Shown: positions 43,954 through 51,190 of the stretch, in pieces
Position numbering within the stretch: position 1 is the first letter of the stretch
Layout of the letters: every line of letters begins with the position of its first letter
IMG/VR virus record: IMGVR_UViG_3300010389_000003
Span: 39,984-103,983 of that record
Length of the DNA stretch: 64,000 nt
Origin: a virus
Strand: one strand, 5' to 3'
Notes under the pieces: model-generated
Databases searched by the model: none
What the model saw: only the letters and a program-made list of their open reading frames with translations
Told to the model about the DNA's origin: nothing
Made by a program: the position numbers and the translations under genes

Positions 43954-43985
43954 AAAAGCCCCCCAATTAAGGGGGGCTTTTATTT
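43954..43985. terminator. Bidirectional rho-independent terminator
   Basis: Perfect 11-bp stem AAAAGCCCCCC (43954-43964) / GGGGGGCTTTT (43971-43981) with loop AATTAA, between convergent genes and T-rich in both directions. Confidence 0.93.
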
Positions 43986-44005
43986 GTGTTGATTATTGAA
44001 TCAGA

Positions 44006-44209
44006 TCAGCTATTGCTAGCAGCAACAAAATCGTCAGCGGACTCTGGCTCAACGACGGCATCGTCGGAGAGATCCCAGACGGAGTTGACGGCCTGCTCGA
44101 AAGCGGTGGTCTCGTCTACACCTGCTGCGACGAGGCGGAGGTACTCCGCTTCATCTGTGTCTCGGATAATGGTGCTGATGATCTGATTCATTTCATTTGT
44201 TTTGGTCAT
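44006..44209 (-). CDS. Small acidic protein on the opposite strand (67 aa)
   Basis: The only leftward gene inside the rightward half. ATG 44209 (MTKTNEM) was chosen; ATG 44191 or a longer form from 44269 is possible, and none has a clear ribosome binding site. A TTGCAA box with a TTAAAG 17 bp later lies just upstream, so a near-leaderless transcript is possible. Helical and acidic (DEAEYLRLVAAGVDETTAFE). Shares the terminator at 43954. Confidence 0.5.
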   Translation of the reverse strand: MTKTNEMNQIISTIIRDTDEAEYLRLVAAGVDETTAFEQAVNSVWDLSDDAVVEPESADDFVAASNS

Positions 44210-44282
44210 GTGTAGTACTTTAATCGAAGCCACCACACCATTGCAACCTGTTTCTGAAGAAATTTGCATTTATTTTGGTGAG

Positions 44283-44291
44283 TGATATAAT
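44283..44291 (+). promoter_or_regulatory. Extended -10 promoter candidate (TGATATAAT)
   Basis: TG-A-TATAAT with TATAAT at 44286-44291, 22 bases before the next ATG. A weak TTGCAT lies 16 bp upstream of the hexamer. It would drive the nuclease/sigma/HNH/endolysin group. Confidence 0.65.
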
Positions 44292-44312
44292 GAGATACAA
44301 CGAAAGGTTATT

Positions 44313-44909
44313 ATGTCTTACAAAACTACGAAATGGACAACACCAGAAGACGCGACTCTAGTGAGAATGTCATTAGAGGGTTCGAGCATCCCCGTGATCT
44401 CGAAGAAGCTCAAGAGGTCTAAGTCCGCAGTAACTAATAGGGCAAAGTACCTTCGTCGCAGTCTCTCAACACTCCTCAAAGAACCCAAGAAAACAAGCCA
44501 GACAATACACCGACAGGGGCATCGTAAGCATCTGGGTGTAAGTGTCAGGAGTTCTTGGGAGGCTAATTTCCTCACCGTATTGAACCACAAGAAGATCAAG
44601 TGGGAATACGAACCGAAGATGTTTATATTTGAAGAGATCCAGAGGGGTACCAGGGCTTACCTGCCCGATGTTTATCTTCCGGAAGAGGATATTTGGATCG
44701 AGGTCAAGGGTCGCCTCAGAAGTACAGATAAAACAAAGGTAAGAAGATTCAAGAAGTATTACCCAGAGGAGTTCTCTAAGCTGCAGTATGTGGCAAGGAA
44801 CCCCAGAGTGGAGGCTGCGGCCTTCTACCACTCCATGGGAATGAAGTGTTATGCGTACTATGACGATTTATATTCACAATATCATACTTTAAAAAACTGG
44901 GAAAAATAA
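44313..44909 (+). CDS. SANT/Myb-like DNA-binding domain plus PD-(D/E)XK endonuclease
   Basis: 198 aa. Residues about 5-50 look like a SANT/HTH domain (KWTTPEDATLVRMSLEGSSI, SAVTNRAKYLRR). The second half has RSSWEANFLTVLNHKKIKWE, YLPDVYLPEEDIWIEVKG and a Lys/Arg-rich helix. The E ... PD ... ExK pattern is that of T7 endonuclease I-like nucleases. May resolve branched DNA or act as a mobile nuclease. It overlaps the sigma factor gene by one base. Confidence 0.78.
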   Translation: MSYKTTKWTTPEDATLVRMSLEGSSIPVISKKLKRSKSAVTNRAKYLRRSLSTLLKEPKKTSQTIHRQGHRKHLGVSVRSSWEANFLTVLNHKKIKWEYEPKMFIFEEIQRGTRAYLPDVYLPEEDIWIEVKGRLRSTDKTKVRRFKKYYPEEFSKLQYVARNPRVEAAAFYHSMGMKCYAYYDDLYSQYHTLKNWEK

Positions 44910-45769
44910 TGGCAAAGAAGGCAAAGGCTAAGAAGGAAACCAAACCAAAGAAGAAAGTCTACAAAGAGAAGTACTACACTCTCAGCGAAGACGAGATGCA
45001 GGCACTCATCAAGTCTGCCAAGAAGGGCGATGATGCTGCCCAGAATGAGTTACTCAAGATCTTTGATAACTTCCTCAAGAAGTATGTCAATCTACTTTAT
45101 TACAATAAATACAATCTGGCAGACTACGACATACGTAAGTTCGTTGCTCTTTTTGTCAAGGATTCCAATGTCAGGTTCTACCTTGTCAGGAACAAGCTCA
45201 ATGCTTCCTCTTCCAGGCATGTTAAAGAATGCGTGAGTGGGATTGTTTACATGGCCACGAGATATGGTGACCCAGAGGATGTCAGGCAGACTGTCAACCT
45301 TACTTTTCTACAGTGCGTGATGAGATACGAAAAGAAGGGACCCATTCCGTTCAGTGGATTCCTTTATAGTTACTTCTTTTACATGCTCAAAAAGAATGTA
45401 GATCAACTACTCATTGATCAGCTTGGAAGGAAGACTTTCCCCCTGGCTACCGAAGAAGATCGTGGTGGAGACGATGACGAGATGACTATTGGTTTCGCTG
45501 CCCCACCACTACCATCGGCAGAGGAACTCATTGGACCAGACGAAATAGATGAACTGTGGGTCGCCGGAGACACTGCGTTCCCTCCGTTCGACCAATTAAC
45601 GATCCAAGAAAGGCAGCTGATCAAGTGGAGATTTGTAGATGGATACAAGTCGTCACAAATAGCAAGACGTATCACCGAACACCCCAATACGGTACGGGAA
45701 CACTTCAACAAGATTCGAACCAAAATTGCTGATATAGTTGGCGAGGATATAGAATTTCTGCTAGGATAA
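44909..45769 (+). CDS. Phage RNA polymerase sigma factor (sigma70 family)
   Basis: 286 aa. After a Lys-rich start, residues about 25-160 resemble sigma region 2 (LIKSAKKGDDAAQNELLKIF, GDPEDVRQTVNLTFLQCVMR). The C-terminal part LTIQERQLIKWRFVDGYKSS followed by QIARRITEHPNTVREHFNKI is a region 4 helix-turn-helix. The middle is acidic (EDRGGDDDEM). It likely redirects host RNA polymerase to phage promoters; the repeated TGATATAAT sites are candidate targets (inference). ATG overlaps the preceding stop (AATAATGG). Confidence 0.85.
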   Translation: MAKKAKAKKETKPKKKVYKEKYYTLSEDEMQALIKSAKKGDDAAQNELLKIFDNFLKKYVNLLYYNKYNLADYDIRKFVALFVKDSNVRFYLVRNKLNASSSRHVKECVSGIVYMATRYGDPEDVRQTVNLTFLQCVMRYEKKGPIPFSGFLYSYFFYMLKKNVDQLLIDQLGRKTFPLATEEDRGGDDDEMTIGFAAPPLPSAEELIGPDEIDELWVAGDTAFPPFDQLTIQERQLIKWRFVDGYKSSQIARRITEHPNTVREHFNKIRTKIADIVGEDIEFLLG

Positions 45770-45812
45770 ATTACTATCTCGGCATAGTGATCCGGCCAGT
45801 TAGGGGATTAGA

Positions 45813-46322
45813 ATGAATGTACTCATGCTGAACGCTTCTTATGAACCCCTACGGGTAATAGATTTCAAGAGAGCAATCATCCTGTTGTTACAGGGTAAAG
45901 TCGAAGCGGTCGTTGAGTCAGAGAAAATAGTTCGATCTCCCTCTATATTTGTTGTTGTGCCGTCGGTTGTCAGACTCCTCAAGTATGTGAGACTTCCAAA
46001 AAACTTCAAGGTATCCCCCACAAAGAAGGCTATATTCCGTAGAGATAATGGCCTATGTGGATACTGTGGCAACAAAGCAGATACTGTAGATCACATCATG
46101 CCTCGCAGTAGAGGCGGGAAGCATACATGGGAGAATGTGGTTTCCTGTTGTTTGACCTGTAACCAAAAGAAAGCAGATAAAACCCTCTCTGAGCTGAATT
46201 GGGAGTTACTATATACAGTAGAAGCTCCATTATATAGCCACGGACAGCATATTCGCGCTGGTGGTAATGTGGATTGGGATTTGTTTTTAAACAAAAAGGG
46301 AATAGAAAATGAGAATCATTAG
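45813..46322 (+). CDS. HNH endonuclease-family protein
   Basis: 169 aa. The N-terminal LMLNASYEPLRVIDFKRAII and KYVRLPKNFKVSPTKKAIFR match a widespread bacterial and actinobacterial HNH family. The nuclease part has CGYCG, VDHIMPRSRGGKHTWENVVS and CCLTCNQKK, giving the four-cysteine zinc site and the His-Asn-His core. It may be a mobile nuclease or a packaging-related HNH; no terminase is in the window. Overlaps the endolysin start. Confidence 0.9.
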   Translation: MNVLMLNASYEPLRVIDFKRAIILLLQGKVEAVVESEKIVRSPSIFVVVPSVVRLLKYVRLPKNFKVSPTKKAIFRRDNGLCGYCGNKADTVDHIMPRSRGGKHTWENVVSCCLTCNQKKADKTLSELNWELLYTVEAPLYSHGQHIRAGGNVDWDLFLNKKGIENENH

Positions 46323-47679
46323 TCGTCAAGGTTGGAATGCAAGGGCACCGAAGAGGCGTGCATTGATGAAGTCCCACTCTCGGGTTTTCATTCACCATAC
46401 CGCAGGCCCTACGTCGCAGACTCCCAGGCAAATCCAGAACTACCATATGGACACTAGAGGCTGGTCTGATATTGCCTACTCATTCCTCGTGCATCAGAAC
46501 GGTGACATCTACGAAGGGCGAGGCTGGGGTATTGCTGGTGGTCATACCGCCGGATACAACTCTGTCTCTCACGCCTTCTGTTTGATCGCTAACACAGAGA
46601 ACACGACACCTACAGACGCTGCAATACAATCGCTGGCCTTCCTAGTTGACGAAGCCACGCGACGTTATGGTCCACAGCGTGTTGAGGGTCACAGAGCAGT
46701 TGCATCCACCGCCTGCCCCGGTTCAAGACTTTTCAATATGTTGGGGCTTGTAAAAGCTGGTTCGTCCTTTTCACCAAGCCAACCAGCAGCTACCAGAACA
46801 CTCAGGGTAGGCTCGACAGGTAAAGATGTTGAGGTACTTCAAACAATGCTGAACGTTGCTGTCAAAACCGACCTGGTTGTAGATGGCAATTTTGGCCCAG
46901 CAACAGAAGCTGCTGTCAAAAAGTATCAGACAATCCTCAAGGTTTCAGCTGATGGCGTTTGGGGTCCAGCCTCACAAGCCGCTCACAACGCTCTATTCGC
47001 CTTCCTAGAGGGTCTCAGAAACAAGGACACTGAGGTTGCCAGAACGAGTACGCTGCCCTCAGGGACGCGCCCAACGCTTAAGAGGGGAGATTCTGGCCCG
47101 AATGTAACCAATCTACAGCATTCATTGGTCTATTTGGGTAATAAACTGACCGTTGATGGCTCTTTTGGTCCCGAGACAGAGAATGTGGTCAAGGGTTTCC
47201 AGGCGTTCTTCAAGGTGGATGGTGGCGCTGACGGCATCGTTGGACCCAGCACCTGGGATAAAATCGATTTCCTTACCGCTAAGCTCCAGATGGAAAAAGC
47301 TGTAGCCTACGCAAAAGAACAGGAAGCCAAAGCGGCGGAAGCAGCAGCGGCAGCAGCAAAGAAAGCCGCTGAGCAAGAAGCTATCGCTACAGAAAAGGAG
47401 CGTCAGGAAGCCCTAGCTGCAGAAGCTAAGAGGAAGGCCGACGCAGCAGCAGCAGAGCTTGAAGCAGCGAGAGCAGCAGCAAGAACAGCAGCCATGGAAG
47501 ATCTGCTTGAACGGGACAAGGAAGCTTCTGTTCAGGCTGAACTCGACCGAGTCAAGGCTGAGAGAGACGGCCTAAAAGAAAGCCTGTCAGAGGCTAATGA
47601 AGAGCTTGGGTTCCTCAAGAAGCTGATCAACAACTTCGTCAAAGCCCTTAGTGCCCTCAATAGGCCTGCAAGCCAGTAA
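46309..47679 (+). CDS. Endolysin: PGRP/amidase_2 domain, two PG-binding modules, Ala-rich coiled-coil tail
   Basis: 456 aa. The N-terminal N-acetylmuramoyl-L-alanine amidase (about residues 1-150) has SRVFIHHTAGPTSQ, SDIAYSFLVHQNGDIYEGRG and EGHRAVASTACPGSRLF; His29 or 30, His128 and Cys136 are the expected zinc ligands. Two PG_binding_1 repeats follow at about 163-232 (VDGNFGPATEAAVKKYQ) and 252-318 (VDGSFGPETENVVKGFQ). Residues about 330-456 are an Ala/Glu/Lys coiled coil unusual for endolysins, perhaps for oligomerisation or retention. It cleaves host peptidoglycan at lysis. Last gene of the rightward half. Confidence 0.93.
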   Translation: MRIISRQGWNARAPKRRALMKSHSRVFIHHTAGPTSQTPRQIQNYHMDTRGWSDIAYSFLVHQNGDIYEGRGWGIAGGHTAGYNSVSHAFCLIANTENTTPTDAAIQSLAFLVDEATRRYGPQRVEGHRAVASTACPGSRLFNMLGLVKAGSSFSPSQPAATRTLRVGSTGKDVEVLQTMLNVAVKTDLVVDGNFGPATEAAVKKYQTILKVSADGVWGPASQAAHNALFAFLEGLRNKDTEVARTSTLPSGTRPTLKRGDSGPNVTNLQHSLVYLGNKLTVDGSFGPETENVVKGFQAFFKVDGGADGIVGPSTWDKIDFLTAKLQMEKAVAYAKEQEAKAAEAAAAAAKKAAEQEAIATEKERQEALAAEAKRKADAAAAELEAARAAARTAAMEDLLERDKEASVQAELDRVKAERDGLKESLSEANEELGFLKKLINNFVKALSALNRPASQ

Positions 47680-47707
47680 GACAGGACTTTCTAAATAGGC
47701 CGTGTTA

Positions 47708-48037
47708 TCAGTTAGTGGGGGAGCCTTCTGGGCGACCTTCGCCTTGAGCGTCCTTGATCATCTGATATCTATTGTTCGTCTCGGTTGAGACCACACGCAT
47801 AGCATCGGCTATCGAGTTTGAGACGTCGTCTTTGATCTCTTCCATGTCGGCACCAACAGGTACAGCAACCCCGGCATAGATATCCAGGTGTTCGTAATTG
47901 CCAATATTGATGCGTCGGTTCACACCAACAGAGACGAATGGGGTTCTCGAGACAGCAGCCCCCAAGAGAACATCATCTGTTCTATCATTAAAGTTTTCGT
48001 TCGCCTGCTCTGTGGCACCTTTGTTCTTAGTTGGCAT
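47708..48037 (-). CDS. Conserved phage protein of unknown function with GNYE motif (109 aa)
   Basis: Contains VSVGVNRRINIGNYEHLDIY, a pattern common to a family of small phage proteins in which G-N-(Y/F)-E follows a V-G-x-x-x-N element. Helical C-terminus. Overlaps the upstream kinase gene by 11 bases, so it is co-translated. Function unknown. Confidence 0.7.
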   Translation of the reverse strand: MPTKNKGATEQANENFNDRTDDVLLGAAVSRTPFVSVGVNRRINIGNYEHLDIYAGVAVPVGADMEEIKDDVSNSIADAMRVVSTETNNRYQMIKDAQGEGRPEGSPTN

Positions 48038-48800
48038 CTACTAAACTCCCTATTCTAAACGTATCTCGGATGAGGTTATGTACCTCTATGATCTGATCTT
48101 CTAGAGACCAGTTGTTCGTATCTAATTTTACATCAAAAGGCATGACGTCCACAAGTGTTTCTGACTTGTGTCCCGCCTGCTCCTTGGTCATTGAGGTATG
48201 GTTAGCATCGCGACGTGCCAATCTTTCTTGTCTTACAGACTCAGATGCGTCTAGCTTTATCATAAGTCCGTTGGGATGATCCATTATCATCTGTGCTTCG
48301 TTGGGGAAGCGTACATCTGATAAAAGCACAACATAGGTGTGGCTGTCTTTATATGGGGCGAATCTTCTATTTACAGTACGCTTCATCCATTCGACCCAAA
48401 CGTCTGGGTTCAGAGCACGACACTTATCCGTACCGAACACCTGCATGAACTCTCTAGGCTTTATCGACGGGTCCTCTGGAAGGGCAAACTCTACTGTTTC
48501 ATATACAAGTTCCACAACTTCTGCTAGGTCCGGCGCTCCATATATTGGGCTACCAAAGATGTCCAAATACTTTTCCATTGTGAGATAGAGCTGGCGCTGT
48601 ATCTCATTGTCACCTTGAACATCACGTTTGATTGTGATGAGTTCATATAGTGGCAGTGCGAAGAAGAGGTGATCCCATACGACCATGTTCTTTTCGTCTA
48701 TTCTCATAGACTTCTGAGGCACTAGTCCTTCTGCGGTCATCGTTTTCCCTACGCCAGCCTTGCCACCAAAGCCTACGATTATTGGGTAATCTGGGTTCAA
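48027..48800 (-). CDS. Deoxynucleoside monophosphate kinase-like P-loop kinase
   Basis: 257 aa. IIVGFGGKAGVGKTMTAEG is the P-loop; MQVFGTDKCRALNPDVWVEW and VVLLSDVRFPNEAQMI are typical of phage dNMP kinases. A lid-like segment lies at RQERLARRDANH. It phosphorylates dNMPs to dNDPs, complementing the reductase, ThyX and deaminase encoded on the other strand. TTG start at 48800 with GGAGTTTAACCG upstream. Transcribed from the promoter at 48830-48858. Confidence 0.85.
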   Translation of the reverse strand: MNPDYPIIVGFGGKAGVGKTMTAEGLVPQKSMRIDEKNMVVWDHLFFALPLYELITIKRDVQGDNEIQRQLYLTMEKYLDIFGSPIYGAPDLAEVVELVYETVEFALPEDPSIKPREFMQVFGTDKCRALNPDVWVEWMKRTVNRRFAPYKDSHTYVVLLSDVRFPNEAQMIMDHPNGLMIKLDASESVRQERLARRDANHTSMTKEQAGHKSETLVDVMPFDVKLDTNNWSLEDQIIEVHNLIRDTFRIGSLVDAN

Positions 48801-48821
48801 CGGTTAAACTCCTTGGTTGAT

Positions 48822-48849
48822 TTGTTACTATTATACACACACATATGAT
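48822..48849 (+). promoter_or_regulatory. Sigma70-like promoter, rightward, overlapping the leftward one
   Basis: TTGTTA (48822-48827), 16-bp spacer, TATGAT (48844-48849). It would drive the 50-aa gene at 48880. Confidence 0.45.
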
Positions 48850-48858
48850 GTAAATCAA
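48830..48858 (-). promoter_or_regulatory. Sigma70-like promoter, leftward
   Basis: Read leftward: TTGATT (48853-48858), exactly 17 bp, consensus TATAAT (48830-48835). Transcription toward the dNMP kinase. The strongest promoter seen in the window. Confidence 0.8.
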
Positions 48859-48879
48859 AGTAAGATAAAGGAGCTACCT

Positions 48880-49032
48880 ATGAAGAGCAAAAAGTCCTCG
48901 AACAAAGGCAAGATGCCCACCATGTGGACAAAGGGTAATACTACCAAGATGTCTGCCAATACCAATAACGTAACGCAAGGGGATAACCCTTTCGGTGCAG
49001 GTAACCATGGTGGCAACACTTCACAGAAGTGA
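48880..49032 (+). CDS. Small Asn/Lys/Gly-rich protein (50 aa)
   Basis: ATG 48880 with GATAAAGGAGCTACCT upstream. Low complexity: KSKKSSNKGKMPTMWTKGN then a GAGNHGGNTSQK tail. The single rightward gene in the leftward half, with its own promoter and a terminator, so it is probably expressed at high level. Function unknown. Confidence 0.65.
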   Translation: MKSKKSSNKGKMPTMWTKGNTTKMSANTNNVTQGDNPFGAGNHGGNTSQK

Positions 49033-49061
49033 ATGAATCCTAATTAGATTCCCCGCGGTAC

Positions 49062-49100
49062 AAGGGGGGAGGGGCTATCTCACGAGCCGCCTCCCCCCTT
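49062..49100. terminator. Bidirectional terminator-like hairpin
   Basis: AAGGGGGGAGG (49062-49072) pairs with CCTCCCCCCTT (49090-49100), extended by GGCT/AGCC inside. It lies between convergent genes; the T tracts are short. Confidence 0.7.
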
Positions 49101-49114
49101 TGTGCGTTCTGGGT

Positions 49115-49609
49115 TTATTCCTCTTCTTTCTCTTCTGGTTTGGGTCCCACTTCTTCCTGAATCTGCTTCATATCTGGGTAACCGTACGTTTCTGCTACTT
49201 GTTTATCTACGAACAGTACATATACACCATTACCTTCATCATCTTTGATTGAGTAAATGGCACCATTACCCCACTGGGCAAATCGGCTTGTGAGATTTTC
49301 GTTAGAACCTTCAAGACAATATATCGGCATCTCAGATCTCACCGATCTACCAATGTACGGTATTGTTGCATGGTGATTCAAAAAGACATTAGCAAGTTCT
49401 TCTACGATGGGTGTGGTTACCATAGCCGAAGACCACGGTCTCCAATTCATCTTTCTGGCATCTAGGAAAACCGTTTGAATTGCGCTGAAATTGTCAACGC
49501 CCTGTTTGGATGCTATCTTTTCTAGCCCAAAAGGTACATCTGGTGTTGTCTCCAGGTAGTTCCAGAACCAGTCAGTCTTCCCTAGGTGGCTCTTCGTATC
49601 TAAGCCCAT
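49115..49609 (-). CDS. Unrecognised protein (164 aa)
   Basis: ATG 49609 with GGAGAAGATTATCA upstream. Acidic C-terminus (EEVGPKPEEKEEE). Core sequence FSAIQTVFLDARKMNWRPWS and GNGAIYSIKDDEGNGVYVLF. No family recognised. Overlaps the next gene upstream by 38 bases. Confidence 0.65.
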   Translation of the reverse strand: MGLDTKSHLGKTDWFWNYLETTPDVPFGLEKIASKQGVDNFSAIQTVFLDARKMNWRPWSSAMVTTPIVEELANVFLNHHATIPYIGRSVRSEMPIYCLEGSNENLTSRFAQWGNGAIYSIKDDEGNGVYVLFVDKQVAETYGYPDMKQIQEEVGPKPEEKEEE

Positions 49610-49766
49610 TGATAATCTTCTCCAGATATTCGGCTACTTCTTCTTTGGCATCTCTTAATGATATACCATTCTCTTGCGACTTATTGATCGCTGCAGTCAC
49701 GCAAAGGTTAAAGATATTCTCCAAGATCTGTGCGCTCACAAATTGAGATTCAGTTACTTCACTCAT
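49572..49766 (-). CDS. Small helical protein (64 aa)
   Basis: ATG 49766 (MSEVTESQF) was chosen with GGGGAAAC upstream; ATG 49781 is possible. Helical (SAQILENIFNLCVTAAINKS, LRDAKEEVAEYLEKIINGL). Function unknown. Confidence 0.6.
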   Translation of the reverse strand: MSEVTESQFVSAQILENIFNLCVTAAINKSQENGISLRDAKEEVAEYLEKIINGLRYEEPPRED

Positions 49767-50100
49767 TGTTTCCCCATCCATATTCGATTAGTCGTTCGTT
49801 CAAAGAAAGAGCATCACCCAAAGCATATATTTCAGCTCGCCATATATCATTGGTATCATGTCTGCTTGTATAGGCAAGGAATGGCCAGTCCTCATGGGAG
49901 TCATTTTCCTCGAACCATGAAGCTACATATTCAGTAGCCTGAAGCCCAACAGAGCGATTGTCGCCCCTACTTACCGGAGTCTTAACACCCGTAAGTGCCA
50001 CTAGCTTGCGTACTGCAACGTCAAAACCCAGATCAAAATCAGCAATGATTCTATCACCGGTGACTATTCTATGCAGTCTGCAAGGAAATTCTCTTGACAT
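49759..50100 (-). CDS. Staphylococcal-nuclease-fold protein, catalytic residues incomplete
   Basis: 113 aa. The OB-fold start HRIVTGDRIIADFDLGFDVA and the strand KLVALTGVKTPV are characteristic of SNase proteins. The usual Glu after T-P is Val, and the catalytic arginines are not clearly conserved, so activity is doubtful. The C-terminal LNERLIEYGWG is the typical family ending. First gene after the promoter at 50131; ATG with AGGAGTGTACAC upstream. Confidence 0.7.
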   Translation of the reverse strand: MSREFPCRLHRIVTGDRIIADFDLGFDVAVRKLVALTGVKTPVSRGDNRSVGLQATEYVASWFEENDSHEDWPFLAYTSRHDTNDIWRAEIYALGDALSLNERLIEYGWGNNE

Positions 50101-50130
50101 GTGTACACTCCTGAATGGCCTTATCCAGAT

Positions 50131-50158
50131 AGTATATCACAGTCAATGATGTTGTCCA
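50131..50158 (-). promoter_or_regulatory. Sigma70-like promoter, leftward
   Basis: Read leftward: TGGACA (50153-50158), 16-bp spacer ending in TGA, TATACT (50131-50136), i.e. a -35 box plus an extended -10. Confidence 0.7.
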
Positions 50159-50161
50159 CCT

Positions 50162-50581
50162 CTAAAAGGATTCGTCTTCCCCAAGTGATTCTATACCCTT
50201 GTCGATATCTTTATCTTTATATTCACCATTGGGTATGAATATGGGCTGGACTCCGCTGTCTCTCATCTGCGATATGAGTTGATTGATGCCAAGCTCCAGG
50301 TAGTTGATCCTGGCTGATGCCTGGGCTAATCTGACGGTTAGGGTATGAATATCAGCACCGTATCTTCTTCTGATCTCATTGACCTCCTGCTGGTACTGTT
50401 CAAGAAGATTGAAGATAAGTTGACGGTCTTCAGTTTTTCGTGCAAGGTTTATTGCATCTTCTGCCGCCTGCGCCTTCAAAGTATCTGTCTTCGTTTTTTG
50501 GTTCCAACTGAACCAACCAAGTATGACGGCCGATATCGTCGTCATTATAGTAGGTAGGCTTGCCGATAGATTTTCCCACAT
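50162..50581 (-). CDS. Single-span membrane protein with coiled coil (139 aa)
   Basis: An N-terminal hydrophobic helix (LPTIMTTISAVILGWFSW, residues about 9-26) is followed by a long heptad-type region (FNLLEQYQQEVNEIRRRYGA, LAQASARINYLELGINQLIS). Similar topology occurs in holin-like and spanin-like phage proteins, but no family match is claimed. Its start is preceded by a small GCCCC/GGGGC hairpin. Confidence 0.65.
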   Translation of the reverse strand: MWENLSASLPTIMTTISAVILGWFSWNQKTKTDTLKAQAAEDAINLARKTEDRQLIFNLLEQYQQEVNEIRRRYGADIHTLTVRLAQASARINYLELGINQLISQMRDSGVQPIFIPNGEYKDKDIDKGIESLGEDESF

Positions 50582-50591
50582 CGTTGAATAT

Positions 50592-50607
50592 GCCCCTTTG
50601 ATGGGGC
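50592..50607 (-). promoter_or_regulatory. Small hairpin at the start of the membrane-protein gene
   Basis: GCCCC / GGGGC with a six-base loop, 11 bases before the ATG at 50581, overlapping the purine-rich AGGGG that would serve as ribosome binding site. It may modulate translation. Confidence 0.35.
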
Positions 50608-50663
50608 TTACCCCCCTTAGAATAAGTAGATTCTATACTATAGTAACCCTCAAAGCTCGGCAG

Positions 50664-50738
50664 GTAATCATTGATTGAACATAAAAGGGGTCACATACTA
50701 TACATGCTAATTATTTAAAGCAAGTAATCATTGATTGA
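50664..50738. repeat. Two 15-bp direct repeats spaced 60 bp
   Basis: GTAATCATTGATTGA occurs at 50664-50678 and 50724-50738 with identical orientation. A partly inverted relative, CAATGATTCAATC, lies near 50753. The region between two leftward genes (50582-50760) holds no ORF, so these could be operator or iteron sites. Confidence 0.75.
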
Positions 50739-50760
50739 GAGCAAAAACCCCCCCAATGAT

Positions 50761-50925
50761 TCAATCTTCCTCTAAAGGTAGGTTCAAAGTAATGATGACA
50801 AGACCTGATTTCTCTATCGAAGAGGTTCCATCGAGTGGAACCCCCTTGTCATGACAGTAATCCAGTATCACTTCATGTAATTCCGAAATCTGATCTGGAG
50901 TTAGCTTCTTGAATGGTCTAGTCAT
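50761..50925 (-). CDS. Small protein (54 aa)
   Basis: ATG 50925, TGA 50761-50763. KKLTPDQISELHEVILDYCH then VPLDGTSSIEKSGLVIITLN. Stop lies just before the direct repeats. Starts one base after the stop of the next upstream gene. Function unknown. Confidence 0.6.
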   Translation of the reverse strand: MTRPFKKLTPDQISELHEVILDYCHDKGVPLDGTSSIEKSGLVIITLNLPLEED

Positions 50926-51090
50926 TTATACAGCTTCCACTTCATTATATGGGGTCCGTGTAGGCGTTGTCTTCGACTTCATCATATGGTGTGCATGTAG
51001 AGGTCCACAGTACACATGGATCCCCAGTTGCTTCAGCGCAGCCACACAAAATGGTGGTAGCTTAATTATATCTTTCAGTGAGTTCTTCAT
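50926..51090 (-). CDS. Small basic protein (54 aa)
   Basis: ATG 51090 (MKNSLKDIIKL) was chosen. Contains PPFCVAALKQLGIHVYCG and HAHHMMKSK, a possible Cys/His metal site. Overlaps a 29-aa frame upstream. Function unknown. Confidence 0.5.
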   Translation of the reverse strand: MKNSLKDIIKLPPFCVAALKQLGIHVYCGPLHAHHMMKSKTTPTRTPYNEVEAV

Positions 51091-51151
51091 CTGATAGATT
51101 AGTTGCATCCACTATGATGCTGACCTGCATTAAGTTTCTTTCATCCACCAT
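51062..51151 (-). CDS. Micro-protein (29 aa)
   Basis: ATG 51151 with GAAAGGGAAACTTA upstream; MVDERNLMQVSIIVDATN then an acidic end. It overlaps the next gene by 29 bases and may be a leader peptide coupling its translation. Confidence 0.45.
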   Translation of the reverse strand: MVDERNLMQVSIIVDATNLSDEELTERYN

Positions 51152-51190
51152 TAAGTTTCCCTTTCGTGAAGAGCGAAGCTCTGTCCGGTT

